A stretch of DNA of 64,000 bases from Halalkalibacter nanhaiisediminis (GCF_007830185.1 NZ_VLKZ01000001.1:372001-436000), one strand, 5' to 3'. Counted from the first letter of the stretch, positions 35,939 through 44,806 are shown. Program-made: numbers and translations. The notes: generated from the sequence alone by a model not told the origin.

Positions 35939-37285
35939 ATGACAACGACATGGCAGCAATTTGATGGTAAACGCTTATTACGCTCGGAACTTTCTAATTC
36001 AAGTGAAGAAGTAACGCAGCTTGTTAACGCAGGTTTTTTAATGCAGGAAAATGGCCTTATTCACGTGAAAGGGAGGATGATGTGTCGGCGCTGCGGAAAC
36101 GATGATCCTTTTTTATTTGCGAAGCATCCTTGTGCAAAATGTCAAAAGACGTGCACCTATTGCAGGCATTGCTTGTCACTTGGCAAGGTCAGTGAATGCG
36201 GGTCGCTTTATCGCTGGACTGGCAAAGAACAACCTATGCCTCAAGTGAAAAAGAGCTTAATGTGGCAGGGCGAGCTATCTGTTGGTCAACAAAAGGCGTC
36301 CGATGCGGTGATCGCAGCGATTTGGCAAAAGAAGTCCTTGCTCGTCTGGGCGGTATGTGGTGCGGGGAAGACCGAGGTGCTGTTTCGTGGACTGGAACGG
36401 GCTTTTGAACAGGGTCAGAGAGTCTTACTAGCGACGCCGCGGACAGATGTTGTCAAAGAGCTCTATCCGCGCTTGAAAAAGAGTTTCCCCACCGTTCTGA
36501 TATCGGCTCTTTATGGTGGCAGCAAGGAGCGCCATCCTTGTGCACAATTTGTCATTGCGACGACACACCAGACGATGCGCTTTTACAAGGCGTTTGATGT
36601 CGTGATCATTGATGAAGTCGATGCTTTTCCATTCTCCTTTGATAAAAGTCTGCAATATGCTGTAACACAGGCGAAAAAAGATCCATCCGCAACGATTTAT
36701 TTAAGTGCAACCCCAAGTCGAGCCCTCCTCAGAGACCCTGCTATCGACATTATTAAAATCCCTCTTCGTTATCACGGTTTTCCCTTACCAGATCCGCGTT
36801 TTAGCTGGTGTGGCAACTGGTCAAAGACACTCAAGAAAAAACGCCTACCCCAGCAGATAAAATCCTGGCTTGATCACCAACATAGCCAAAATAAGCCAGC
36901 CCTTCTTTTTGTCCCGTCGATTTCAACTCTCAAAACCGTTTCGTCCATCTTACAAAATAAAAAGATAACCCATGCTCATGTTCACGCAGAAGATCCAAAG
37001 CGGCATGAAGTCATACAATCGTTTCGAGATCAGCAGATTCCGCTCCTTGTCACGACAACGATCCTAGAGCGCGGAGTAACATTTAAAGGTGTTCAGGTTG
37101 CTGTTCTAGGAGCAGAAAATGATGTCTTCACCGAGGCCGCACTTGTGCAAATTGCGGGACGAGTTGGTCGGAGCGCACAAGAACCAAACGGTGATATCGT
37201 CTTTTTTCATTACGGTATTTCACAAGCGATGCGTGCTGCCCGTCGCCACATCCAAGCAATGAATCAGGAAGGAATGAAAAAATGA
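35939..37285 (+). CDS. comFA: late competence DNA helicase/translocase ComFA
   Basis: Start ATG at 35939 (AGAGGTG at 8 nt); 448 residues. An N-terminal zinc ribbon holds CRRCG, CAKCQKTCTYCRHC and a further Cys. The helicase core has Walker A (AVCGAGKTEVLF), the DEAD-like VIIDEVDAFPF, SATPS, TTTILERGVTF and QIAGRVGRS. ComFA is an ATPase that helps pull single-stranded DNA into the cell during transformation. comFC overlaps it by 4 bp; comFB, present between them in B. subtilis, is missing. The gene supports natural competence, probably under ComK. Confidence 0.95.
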   Translation: MTTTWQQFDGKRLLRSELSNSSEEVTQLVNAGFLMQENGLIHVKGRMMCRRCGNDDPFLFAKHPCAKCQKTCTYCRHCLSLGKVSECGSLYRWTGKEQPMPQVKKSLMWQGELSVGQQKASDAVIAAIWQKKSLLVWAVCGAGKTEVLFRGLERAFEQGQRVLLATPRTDVVKELYPRLKKSFPTVLISALYGGSKERHPCAQFVIATTHQTMRFYKAFDVVIIDEVDAFPFSFDKSLQYAVTQAKKDPSATIYLSATPSRALLRDPAIDIIKIPLRYHGFPLPDPRFSWCGNWSKTLKKKRLPQQIKSWLDHQHSQNKPALLFVPSISTLKTVSSILQNKKITHAHVHAEDPKRHEVIQSFRDQQIPLLVTTTILERGVTFKGVQVAVLGAENDVFTEAALVQIAGRVGRSAQEPNGDIVFFHYGISQAMRAARRHIQAMNQEGMKK

Positions 37286-37995
37286 GTCGTTGTCTTCATT
37301 GTCATGAACCGTTTTTTGAAAAGGCAAGCTGGCATAAGCTTCTCATGCTCGATCCACCAGCGCAGCTATGTTCAGATTGTGAGAGTAAACTTGTCGAAAT
37401 TGGGGGCAAACGTTGCTACGGGTGTTCAAGGTCGCTCGATTCATTGCCGATACAATATGTGAAGGGGGATGAGTGCAGCGACTGTTGGAATTGGAAACAG
37501 CAGGCTTATACGAGAGATCTACTCGAACGAAATGTCTCCCTCTATCAGTACAACTCTTTTTTAAAAGAGTGGCTTGCGACGTATAAATACCGTGGAGATG
37601 CAATCATTGCATCGTTTTTTGCTGAAAAGTTTGCCATTTTATACAAAAATGAATTTAACGGGTATATACCCATTGAGATTCCGCTCAGTAAAGAGAGATT
37701 GCTGCAAAGAGGTTTCAACCAATCTGTCTTACTTATGCAAGGCTGGGCCGAAGAAGCAGGGCTGCTCATGAGACATTCAGGTGAAAAGCAAAGCAAGAAA
37801 AACCGTAAACAACGTATTGCTCAAGTAGAAAATCAGTCTTTTCAGATGAAATTGGAAAAGAAAAGTCTCATTGTTGGAAAAAATATCGTTCTTGTGGATG
37901 ATATTTATACGACAGGCACGACAGTTAGGCAGGCGGCGCGAGTACTAAAGGATCACGGGGCAAACAGAGTAGCATCAATAACCGTAGCTCGGTAG
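37282..37995 (+). CDS. comFC: ComFC, phosphoribosyltransferase-like competence protein
   Basis: 237 residues starting in the comFA stop (ATGA). The N-terminal zinc-binding part has CLHC, CSDC, CYGC and CSDCW pairs. The C-terminal PRTase domain carries the PRPP loop VLVDDIYTTGTT and the IPLSKERLLQRGFNQS segment. ComFC/GntX proteins are needed for transformation; the exact reaction is not settled. The gene is co-transcribed with comFA. Confidence 0.95.
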   Translation: MSRCLHCHEPFFEKASWHKLLMLDPPAQLCSDCESKLVEIGGKRCYGCSRSLDSLPIQYVKGDECSDCWNWKQQAYTRDLLERNVSLYQYNSFLKEWLATYKYRGDAIIASFFAEKFAILYKNEFNGYIPIEIPLSKERLLQRGFNQSVLLMQGWAEEAGLLMRHSGEKQSKKNRKQRIAQVENQSFQMKLEKKSLIVGKNIVLVDDIYTTGTTVRQAARVLKDHGANRVASITVAR

Positions 37996-38063
37996 GTGGG
38001 ATGTTGTGTTCTCTCTAATTCAAGCTATAATAGTGGAAAAGGAATAGTGGAAGGAGAATAAGT

Positions 38064-38507
38064 ATGAAGGATGTAGCAAATTGTCCGCGGTGTGGAAAGA
38101 TTTTTGTTAAAGCGTTACGACCTATTTGCCAACATTGCTCTAGGGAGCAAGAGGATAATTTTGATAAAGTATCGAAGTTTATGAGAACGAGGCAGAACCG
38201 AATGGCTACACTTCGCCAAGTTCACGAAGAAACGAAGGTTCCGCTTGAACAAATTCATCAGTTTATCCGTGAAAAACGAATACTTGTTAGCCAATTTCCG
38301 AACCTCGGTTATCCGTGTGAATCGTGTGGAACGATTATTCAAGAAGGGCGCGTTTGTGAGAGCTGCAAGGATAACATTACAAGTGGACTTGAGCAGCTTG
38401 AGAAAGAAAAAGATTTCGCAGAGCGCAGAGCTGCAGCAGAGCAAGCTGAGAAAAAACGATCAGTGGGTACCTATCACTCGCTTAATGATCGAATTAGTAA
38501 AAAGTAA
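38064..38507 (+). CDS. yvyF: flagellar operon protein YvyF
   Basis: 147 residues with an AAGGAGAA site. Two zinc-ribbon-like pairs (CPRCGKIF..CQHC and CESCG..CESC) flank a helical, winged-helix-like segment (TLRQVHEETKVPLEQIHQFIRE). The Lys/Glu-rich tail is probably coiled. It occupies the YvyF position between comFC and flgM. The role is thought to be regulatory in flagellar expression but is not well established. Confidence 0.9.
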   Translation: MKDVANCPRCGKIFVKALRPICQHCSREQEDNFDKVSKFMRTRQNRMATLRQVHEETKVPLEQIHQFIREKRILVSQFPNLGYPCESCGTIIQEGRVCESCKDNITSGLEQLEKEKDFAERRAAAEQAEKKRSVGTYHSLNDRISKK

Positions 38508-38508
38508 T

Positions 38509-38535
38509 TAACAATTTTAATAAACGTGCCGATAT
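38509..38535 (+). promoter_or_regulatory. sigma-D-like promoter of flgM
   Basis: GCCGATAT (38528-38535) is a perfect sigma-D -10, with TAAC 15 bp upstream. The -10 is also part of the following hairpin. Confidence 0.5.
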
Positions 38536-38562
38536 AATTGACAAGAGTATCGGTACGTTTTC
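38522..38562 (+). terminator. hairpin after yvyF
   Basis: AAACGTGCCGAT pairs with ATCGGTACGTTT (one G-T pair), with a short T tract. It overlaps the sigma-D-like -10. Confidence 0.6.
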
Positions 38563-38593
38563 GTATGAACCATAAAAGAGAAGGGGTGATGAT

Positions 38594-38854
38594 ATGAAAA
38601 TTAATCCATTTCAACCAGTTCAGCAAAATCCATATCGTAAACAAATCGACAAAGCAGAAATGGTAGCTGATCTAAAAGCGAAGAGTGACAAGCTTGAAAT
38701 TTCCACTGAAGCGCTTGAAATGCAAAAGGGTACACGCATTGAGAATGAACGCCAAGAAAAGGTTGAGGCTTTAAAGCAACAGATTGAAGCTGGTGAATAC
38801 AAAGTGAACCCACAGGCAGTCGCGAATAAATTTTATGATTTTTGGAATGAGTAA
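38594..38854 (+). CDS. flgM: anti-sigma-D factor FlgM
   Basis: 86 residues, with the family start MKINPFQPVQQNPYRKQIDKA and the C-terminal helix EALKQQIEAGEYKVNPQAVANKFYDFW that binds sigma-D. FlgM holds SigD inactive until the hook is complete. It starts the flgM-flgN-flgK-flgL-yviE-fliW-csrA series, all on one strand with short gaps. Confidence 0.95.
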   Translation: MKINPFQPVQQNPYRKQIDKAEMVADLKAKSDKLEISTEALEMQKGTRIENERQEKVEALKQQIEAGEYKVNPQAVANKFYDFWNE

Positions 38855-38901
38855 TCATTTAACTTAGTCACAAAAGCACGTGGAAGCAAGGAGGGAAAGA
38901 C

Positions 38902-39399
38902 ATGTCGATGAAGGCAATTGTTGAAATTATCGAATCTTTAACAGGGATTCACAAAGAGCTGTATACGCTTGGAGAACAAAAAGTTGAGCCGATTAAAAAA
39001 GGAGATATGTCTGCCCTAGAGGTGCTTGTACGAGAAGAGTCAAAGCTCGTGCGAAAGCTTCAAGCCACGGAAGGACTGCGAACAAAGGTCGTGAAGAATT
39101 TCTTGATGACTAAGGGAGAGGTAACAGAGAACGCGACGATGACGGATATAAGAAAATATGCAACGAAAGAAGAAGAGCAGCAGCTTGAGCAGATTCAAAA
39201 TGAGCTTCTAAACCAGGTACAAAATCTTAAGAGGCAAAATGAACTGAATCAGCTGTTAATAGAGGAATCGTTGCGATTTGTGAACCTTTCCCTTGATTTA
39301 ATGGTTCCCCATAAAGAAGACATTAGCTACAAACGGCCACATGAACAGGATGATAGCCGCTACGACACTGGACACTCGCTTTTTGATTCAAAGGCATAG
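38902..39399 (+). CDS. flgN: FlgN, export chaperone for FlgK and FlgL
   Basis: 165 helical residues; ATG with AAGGAGG at 7 nt. The FlgN pattern is a long N-terminal coiled coil (IESLTGIHKELYTLGEQKVEPIKKGD..) and a C-terminal helix QLLIEESLRFVNLSLDLM that clasps its clients. It lies directly before flgK, as in B. subtilis (yvyG). Confidence 0.92.
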   Translation: MSMKAIVEIIESLTGIHKELYTLGEQKVEPIKKGDMSALEVLVREESKLVRKLQATEGLRTKVVKNFLMTKGEVTENATMTDIRKYATKEEEQQLEQIQNELLNQVQNLKRQNELNQLLIEESLRFVNLSLDLMVPHKEDISYKRPHEQDDSRYDTGHSLFDSKA

Positions 39400-39420
39400 G
39401 CCAAAACGGAGGATAAATTC

Positions 39421-41205
39421 ATGCAATCAACTTTCCACGGATTAGAAACAGCTAGACGTGCCATGATGACCCAGCAGTATGCCCTGCATACAGTCGGTCA
39501 TAATATTTCAAACGCGAATACAGAAGGGTATACTCGTCAGCGAGTAAATTTTTCGCAAACAGAACCTTACCCATCAATCGGCAAAAATGCGCCTCGTCTT
39601 CCAGGTCACCTTGGAACAGGTGTAAAAGCTGGTTCCATTCAACGTGTTCGTGAAGAATTTCTTGATATTCAATACCGAAATGAAGCAAATAAGGTTGGTT
39701 ACTGGGATGCGCGTTTTAATGCGCTTCAAAAGATGGAGGATATTTTAAATGAGCCGTCTGAACAAGGACTAAATAATCAAATCGACCTCTTTTGGTCATC
39801 ACTACAAGACTTAACAGTAGATCCAGAAGATTCTGGGGCGCGTTCCGTTGTTCGTGAGCGTGGTCGATTTGTGGCTGAAACCTTTAATTACTTACATGAT
39901 TCGCTCTCTGAAATCAAAAATGATTACAAAAATGAGATTGAAGTGACCCAAAAGGAAGTTAACGCACTCTTAAATCAGCTTGATAACGTAAATGAACAAA
40001 TTCGTAAAACAGAGCCCCATGGTTATGTTACAAATGACTTATATGACGAGCAAGACCGCCTGATTGATCAATTGTCTCGTATTGTAAACATTAAAGTAGA
40101 GCGTGAACAAAGTGGAGGTCAGCCTAACTCAGCAGCAGAAGGAGCTGCGACGGTGTATTTAGTTGATGATGCGGGGAATCCTTTAATGAAGGATGATGGT
40201 GCAGGTAATTTGACTCCATTAAAACTCGTTGATGGGACAGGTGCAGACAAACATATGAAGATGTCAATAGGATTTGACACTACTGACAACTTCAACTTTG
40301 TTGATACGTTTTCATTTACAGATAACAGTGGCTCTGTTGCTTACACAATTGATCTTGATCAGATGCCTCGTGGAGAGATGAAAGCGTTAGTTGATGCATA
40401 TGGGTATGGGTATCGAGATACAAATGGTATTGCTATTGTACAAGGGACTTACCCTGACATGATTGCCGAGCTAAATGTCATGGCAGAGAATTTTGCGAAA
40501 GAAATTAACAATATTCATCAACTTGGTTTTACGCTTGCAGATAACAATGGAAACGTTAAAAATGGTGGATTGTTTTTTGATTTAGGTTCTGGTGATGCAG
40601 CGAAGTCTATTAAAATTCATGACAATATTATCGCAAGTAGAGATAACATCGCGGTTGCGAGTGTGAATGTGGATTCGTTAAATGATAGCGGTGCTTTTAC
40701 ATTAGGCGGAGTCAACTACGGTAGTCCTAGGGAGGCTTACGAGAAGTGGATCACTACGTCTCCTAAAACTGCTACAGCATACGCCAATCTTCAAGATCTT
40801 CTTAGGGGTACTCTAAAGGATGATGGTGGAGTAACAGTTGATAGCTTTAATGCTCTTCCTCAAGCATTTGCTGGTGATGGCTCGAATGCGAAGCGACTTG
40901 CTGATATGAAAGGCATCATCATGGATTTCAATGGAAGCTCTGGTACGATTGGCAGTTACTACCAAAGTGTCATCGGTGATATGGCTGTTGATACACAAGA
41001 AGCAACTCGAATGCTTGCTAGCTCATCATCTCTAAAAGATAGTGTTGATTTTAGACGTCAATCTGTTAGTAACGTCTCGCTTGATGAAGAAATGACGTTA
41101 ATGATTCAATTCCAGCACGCATATAATGCCGCTGCCCGAAACATTACGATGGTAGATGAAATGCTTGATCGGATTATTAATAATATGGGTGTAGTCGGTA
41201 GATAA
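39421..41205 (+). CDS. flgK: flagellar hook-filament junction protein FlgK (HAP1)
   Basis: 594 residues, longer than the roughly 500 of B. subtilis; the extra length sits in the middle (about 225-470). The N-terminal segment (STFHGLETARRAMMTQQYAL..NISNANTEGYTRQRV) and the C-terminal segment (SLDEEMTLMIQFQHAYNAAARNITMVDEMLDRIINNMG) are typical. It is secreted through the flagellar export system and forms the first hook-filament junction ring. The gap to flgL is 18 bp. Confidence 0.96.
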   Translation: MQSTFHGLETARRAMMTQQYALHTVGHNISNANTEGYTRQRVNFSQTEPYPSIGKNAPRLPGHLGTGVKAGSIQRVREEFLDIQYRNEANKVGYWDARFNALQKMEDILNEPSEQGLNNQIDLFWSSLQDLTVDPEDSGARSVVRERGRFVAETFNYLHDSLSEIKNDYKNEIEVTQKEVNALLNQLDNVNEQIRKTEPHGYVTNDLYDEQDRLIDQLSRIVNIKVEREQSGGQPNSAAEGAATVYLVDDAGNPLMKDDGAGNLTPLKLVDGTGADKHMKMSIGFDTTDNFNFVDTFSFTDNSGSVAYTIDLDQMPRGEMKALVDAYGYGYRDTNGIAIVQGTYPDMIAELNVMAENFAKEINNIHQLGFTLADNNGNVKNGGLFFDLGSGDAAKSIKIHDNIIASRDNIAVASVNVDSLNDSGAFTLGGVNYGSPREAYEKWITTSPKTATAYANLQDLLRGTLKDDGGVTVDSFNALPQAFAGDGSNAKRLADMKGIIMDFNGSSGTIGSYYQSVIGDMAVDTQEATRMLASSSSLKDSVDFRRQSVSNVSLDEEMTLMIQFQHAYNAAARNITMVDEMLDRIINNMGVVGR

Positions 41206-41223
41206 AGGATAGGTGAAAAATAG

Positions 41224-42414
41224 ATGCGCGTTACTCAAACGATGCTAGCGAACAGTTCATTAAGTCATATCAATCAGGGATATAATCGTCTTGCTACCAT
41301 TCAAGACCAACTAGCGACGGGGAAGAAGATCACTCGTGCTTCGCAAGATCCAGTGGTTGCGATGAAAGGAATGCGTTATCGTACGCAGGTGACGGAGGTT
41401 GAGCAGTTTAAGCGAAACTTAGGTGAGGCGTACAACTGGATGGACACAGCTGATGCCGCGCTTGATCAAGGAACTGAAACGTTGCGTCGTATTCGAGAGA
41501 TTGCGACACAGGCAGCGAATGATTCATACAATGCCGGTGAGCGCGCAAATATGGCTAAAGAGGTTCAGCAGCTACGTGAACATTTGCAGTCACTTGGTAA
41601 CACAAAAAATAGCAACAAGTATATCTTTAATGGGACAGATACGACGAAGCCGCCAGTCATTGATATTAATTCAATGGAGTATGGCGTCGATAAATTATTT
41701 GCTACTGGAACAGATTTTAATGCAATAGAAGTTGTGTACGACGGCAAGATTTTTAAACAAGTCGGTATAGAAGGCAATAAGCAAATTTTTCAAGATGTCA
41801 GTCAAACATCTCCTGTGTATGGAGAGGCTGATTTTGATGATAAAGCAGTACAGCTAATCGTTCAAGAAGGTGGACGTGTAACTTTTTCGGAACCGAATCG
41901 AGCGTATAATTCGAATGATCCTACAAGTGAGAAAGCCGTAAAAAAAGATGTTCGATCTCAGGATGTGATTGTCGCAGATAAAGGTGCGGTCTCGATTAAC
42001 ACACAAACCGTGGAAATTGAACTGTTAAAAGGTGTAACGATCCCAGTGAGCATTAACCCAAGTAATGTGTTTAACAATGCGTTATTCGGTGATATTCTTC
42101 GCCTAGAGCAAGCGCTAAAGGATCCAACGGTCAATGGTAAAGATTTAACAGGTTACATTGATAATATGTTTACGCATATTGATTCATTTGTCGCTGAACG
42201 TGCCGAGCTTGGTGCCCGTGTCAATCGTGTACAAATGATGGAAAACAGATTGATGGAGCAGGAAGTGACGGCAAACAGGATCATGTCTGATAATGAAGAT
42301 GCAGATCTCGAGCAGGTTATTATTGATTTAACGATTCAAGAAAGCGTGCACCGTGCCGCGCTTGCTGTTGGAGCGAGAATCGTACAGCCTTCATTGATGG
42401 ATTTTCTTCGTTAA
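41224..42414 (+). CDS. flgL: flagellar hook-filament junction protein FlgL (HAP3)
   Basis: 396 residues. It starts MRVTQTMLANSSLSHINQGYNRLATIQDQLATGKKITRASQDP, a flagellin-like D0/D1 start, and ends with a coiled helix (ARVNRVQMMENRLMEQEV..DLEQVIIDLTIQESVHRAAL). It forms the second junction ring. The middle domain (about 130-290) is longer than in B. subtilis. Confidence 0.95.
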   Translation: MRVTQTMLANSSLSHINQGYNRLATIQDQLATGKKITRASQDPVVAMKGMRYRTQVTEVEQFKRNLGEAYNWMDTADAALDQGTETLRRIREIATQAANDSYNAGERANMAKEVQQLREHLQSLGNTKNSNKYIFNGTDTTKPPVIDINSMEYGVDKLFATGTDFNAIEVVYDGKIFKQVGIEGNKQIFQDVSQTSPVYGEADFDDKAVQLIVQEGGRVTFSEPNRAYNSNDPTSEKAVKKDVRSQDVIVADKGAVSINTQTVEIELLKGVTIPVSINPSNVFNNALFGDILRLEQALKDPTVNGKDLTGYIDNMFTHIDSFVAERAELGARVNRVQMMENRLMEQEVTANRIMSDNEDADLEQVIIDLTIQESVHRAALAVGARIVQPSLMDFLR

Positions 42415-42444
42415 TTAATGAAAAGAAAGTTTGTTTAGATATCA

Positions 42445-42592
42445 TATAAAGAAACTTCGCTAAAATTGCTTACGTCGAGAGGGGATGAAACTCGGCTAAG
42501 ATCACCCACATCGAGACGAGAAGGAGACTAGGCTAAGATCACCCACGTCGTGTGGGTAACGCCGAGTACCCACGTCCTGTGGGCAGGGAGGG
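42445..42592 (+). repeat. palindromic interspersed repeats between flgL and yviE
   Basis: The block GAAACTTCGCTAAAATTGC is followed by two degenerate GGCTAAGATCACCCAC units. Two hairpins then follow: ACCCAC-GTCGT-GTGGGT (42540-42556) and CCCAC-GTCCT-GTGGG (about 42569-42583). Related units recur at 43370-43440. Confidence 0.75.
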
Positions 42593-42601
42593 GGGATGGA
42601 G

Positions 42602-43183
42602 ATGCGATTGCCGTCTCTTGATATTCAAGCAACTGATGCTTATATTGGTCTTCGTTCCACTCGTCCTGACATGCGAATCAGGCAGCAGAGTGCGGATCTC
42701 CAAATTCATCAAGAGCATGTGGGCTTGATTGAAATAAGCAAAACAGCTTCAAAGCTTTTTATTGATCAAACACAAGCTTTTGCCGAGGCAAACTTAAAAA
42801 CACCGCTGCGAATGGCAAGTGACTTTTTAAAGAAAACAGAAAGCCACGTTGCCGAGTATCTCGCTAAAACGGTACAGCAAGGTAATCAAATGATGAGAAT
42901 TGAGAACGGCAACGGTGCCCTGGCTCAGATAGCAAAGGCAAAAGGTGAGCGACCACCTGTCCAAACAACATTTGCCAATATGCCACGTTCCATGTCTTCA
43001 GTGAAATTTGATTATCAACCGAGCGAGATATCGGTTAATGCGCCTTTTAAAGAAGCGGAAATTACCGTTAATCGCCGAGCACCGCAAATTGAGATTCCAA
43101 AATGGCAAACGGAAGCGTATATGAGGCAGAAGAATCAAATATCGTTTCAAGCTGTAGGGGTAAATGTTAATCGAAGTTTATAA
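42602..43183 (+). CDS. yviE: YviE-like (DUF6470) flagellar-cluster protein
   Basis: The ATG at 42602 fits the GGAGG/GGGGG sites better than the ATG two codons before. 193 residues. It starts RLPSLDIQATDAYIGLRS and has LQIHQEHVGLIEISKTASK and FDYQPSEISVNAPFKEAEITVNRRAPQIEI, the pattern of the DUF6470 family found next to fliW-csrA in Bacilli. No export signal is seen and the function is unknown. It lies behind a repeat-filled gap of 187 bp rather than directly after flgL. Confidence 0.85.
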   Translation: MRLPSLDIQATDAYIGLRSTRPDMRIRQQSADLQIHQEHVGLIEISKTASKLFIDQTQAFAEANLKTPLRMASDFLKKTESHVAEYLAKTVQQGNQMMRIENGNGALAQIAKAKGERPPVQTTFANMPRSMSSVKFDYQPSEISVNAPFKEAEITVNRRAPQIEIPKWQTEAYMRQKNQISFQAVGVNVNRSL

Positions 43184-43191
43184 TTAAAATA

Positions 43192-43213
43192 AAGTCGCTA
43201 TTGCGGCTTTTTT
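43192..43213 (+). terminator. terminator of yviE
   Basis: AAGTCGC pairs with GCGGCTT (one G-T pair) and a T tract follows. It separates fliW-csrA from the flgM-yviE genes. Confidence 0.75.
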
Positions 43214-43218
43214 GTTTA

Positions 43219-43294
43219 TAAAAGTTGGTTAGTTGGAGAGGAAAAGAAGGAGGCTTGTTATTCTACGTTGAGAGCGTAGGCTAATGAAAGTTTT
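43219..43294 (+). repeat. dispersed post-terminator element, copy D
   Basis: It starts TAAAAGTTGGTTAGTTGG directly after the T tract and ends ACGTTGAGAGCGTAGGCTAA then TGAAAGTTTTC. It is slightly shortened inside. Confidence 0.75.
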
Positions 43295-43369
43295 CTTTGG
43301 AGAGAAATTTTGCTAAAGCGGCTTTAGTCAAGAAGCCAAACTTAGCTAAGATAAGCTTCACTTCCTAAG

Positions 43370-43441
43370 GGTAAGGAAACTTCGCTAAAACCGCTTACGT
43401 CCTGTAAGCAACGCCAAGTACCCGCGTCGTGTGGGCACGAG
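43370..43441 (+). repeat. palindromic interspersed repeat upstream of fliW
   Basis: GAAACTTCGCTAAAACCGC leads into the hairpin GCTTAC-GTCCT-GTAAGC (43397-43413), AACGCCAAGTA, and CCCGC-GTCGT-GTGGG (about 43421-43435). It is the same family as the block before yviE, with different stems and the same core. Confidence 0.75.
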
Positions 43442-43494
43442 GGTATATGGTACAATGAGGAAAATAGAGTTGGATGGATGAGGTGAGTGAAACG

Positions 43495-43944
43495 ATGAAT
43501 ATTGAAACGAAGTACCAAGGAAACATTGAAATTGATGAACAACGTGTCATCACATTTGCCAAAGGGATACCGGCATTTGAGGATGAAACGTCTTTTGTCT
43601 TACTACCATTTGAAGAAAATACGCCTTTTTTCGTGCTTCAGTCTACGAAAACGGTTGAAGTGGCTTTCGTTGTCGTCAATCCTTTTGACTTTGTCCCGAA
43701 CTATCAAGTGAAGCTACCAGATTCAACGATCGATGAGCTTGGTATCCAAAAACAAGAAGAGGTTGCCACCTTTGTCATGCTAACTGTCCGTGAGCCATTT
43801 GCTGGAACGACCGCAAACCTTCAAGCACCTGTGATTATTAATGCAGCGAAGCAAAAAGGTAAGCAACTTCTTATGAGCGACACTCATTACCAAACGAAGC
43901 ACGCTATTTTTAAAGAAGTAGCAGCTGCGAAGGAGGGGAAATAA
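43495..43944 (+). CDS. fliW: flagellar assembly factor FliW
   Basis: The ATG at 43495 has AGGTGA at 8 nt; 149 residues. Family motifs include ITFAKGIPAFEDETSFVLLPFEENTPFFVLQS, FVVVNPFDFVPNYQ, FVMLTVREPF and NLQAPVIINAAKQKGKQLLM. FliW binds CsrA and releases the flagellin transcript, and it is itself titrated by flagellin. It is translated just before csrA, whose start codon immediately follows the fliW stop. Confidence 0.96.
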   Translation: MNIETKYQGNIEIDEQRVITFAKGIPAFEDETSFVLLPFEENTPFFVLQSTKTVEVAFVVVNPFDFVPNYQVKLPDSTIDELGIQKQEEVATFVMLTVREPFAGTTANLQAPVIINAAKQKGKQLLMSDTHYQTKHAIFKEVAAAKEGK

Positions 43945-44181
43945 ATGCTCGTCCTCTCACGAAAATTAAAAGAAGCGATTCAAATTGGCGATGACATTGA
44001 GCTAACGATCCTTGCCATTGAAGGCGACCAAGTAAAGGTCGGTATAAAAGCCCCTCGGCATGTCGATATCCATAGAAAAGAAGTTTTTTTAGCGATCCAA
44101 AGTGAAAATAGTGAAGCTGCGAAAACCGTGTCACTTGATGCACTGAAGGGATTTCTGCAAAAACCTCCAAAGAAAGATTAA
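43945..44181 (+). CDS. csrA: CsrA, RNA-binding translational regulator (full-length copy)
   Basis: 78 residues; AAGGAGGGG in the end of fliW. It has the standard CsrA fold: [18 protein letters not shown], then [18 protein letters not shown]. Arg6 and Arg44, the main RNA-binding residues, are present. The C-terminal extension (about 48-78) is the part that in B. subtilis contacts FliW. CsrA binds GGA loops and blocks translation of flagellin. Two shorter CsrA paralogues lie about 2.6-3 kb downstream. Confidence 0.97.
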   Translation: MLVLSRKLKEAIQIGDDIELTILAIEGDQVKVGIKAPRHVDIHRKEVFLAIQSENSEAAKTVSLDALKGFLQKPPKKD

Positions 44182-44302
44182 TGCATGGGGAGGTATCTTT
44201 TATCTCCCTCTATTATTAACGATTATTTACTTTACAGTCGTTATGATTCGACATTGACTAAGATGAGTTGATACTAGACGCAGTAGGTGACGTCACACGG
44301 AA

Positions 44303-44593
44303 ATGGAAAATCAAATCTTGGCACTTCTCAAGCAAATGAATGAGAAGGTTGAAAAGCTTGAGTCTAGAGTTGGAAATATTGAAGTATGTCTCGGTCGTCA
44401 TGAAGAACTCTTACAACAACTCATCAAAACGACTGCCAAAAACCCCGAAGACATGACCGCACTAAGAATCGAAACAAACCAGCGCTTTGACAAACTGGAA
44501 CTCGCCGACCGCAAAATGAGTACAGACATCAACCTCCTCTTCCAAGAAATCCAAACAAACAAACGGGACATTGCCCAACTAAAAAGTCAATAA
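44303..44593 (+). CDS. small coiled-coil protein, unknown function
   Basis: 96 residues, almost entirely heptad-like helix (ALLKQMNEKVEKLESRVGNIE and RFDKLELADRKMSTDINLLFQ), without membrane segment or signal. The ribosome site is poor. It sits between csrA and the first flagellin and has its own terminator. Codon use is richer in C than in its neighbours (AACCTCCTCTTCC), which may mean recent arrival. No function is proposed. Confidence 0.6.
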   Translation: MENQILALLKQMNEKVEKLESRVGNIEVCLGRHEELLQQLIKTTAKNPEDMTALRIETNQRFDKLELADRKMSTDINLLFQEIQTNKRDIAQLKSQ

Positions 44594-44599
44594 AAGGAG

Positions 44600-44641
44600 A
44601 TCTCCTTGCTAATAGACTTCTGTTAAGTGGGGAGATTTTTT
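44600..44641 (+). terminator. terminator of the coiled-coil gene
   Basis: ATCTCC pairs with GGAGAT over a long loop, followed by six Ts. Confidence 0.65.
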
Positions 44642-44645
44642 GTGT

Positions 44646-44740
44646 GTAAAAGCTGGTTCGTTCTTAGTTGAAAAGAAAAAGCAAAGAAAAAACATAATAC
44701 GGTGACCAAGGTTTGAGAGCATTGGCTCATGAACGTTTTT
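44646..44740 (+). repeat. dispersed post-terminator element, copy E
   Basis: It starts GTAAAAGCTGGTTCGTTCTTAG a few bases after the T tract and ends GGTTTGAGAGCATTGGCTC then ATGAACGTTTTT. Confidence 0.75.
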
Positions 44741-44778
44741 CGGGAGAAAATAAGTCAAAAAATATTTTTTCAAAACAG

Positions 44779-44806
44779 TAAACATCCGCTAAAGTTCTGT
44801 CGATAA
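44779..44806 (+). promoter_or_regulatory. sigma-D promoter of the first flagellin gene
   Basis: TAAA (44779-44782), 16-bp spacer, GTCGATAA (44799-44806), close to TAAA-N15-GCCGATAT. The leader is about 110 nt. Confidence 0.75.
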
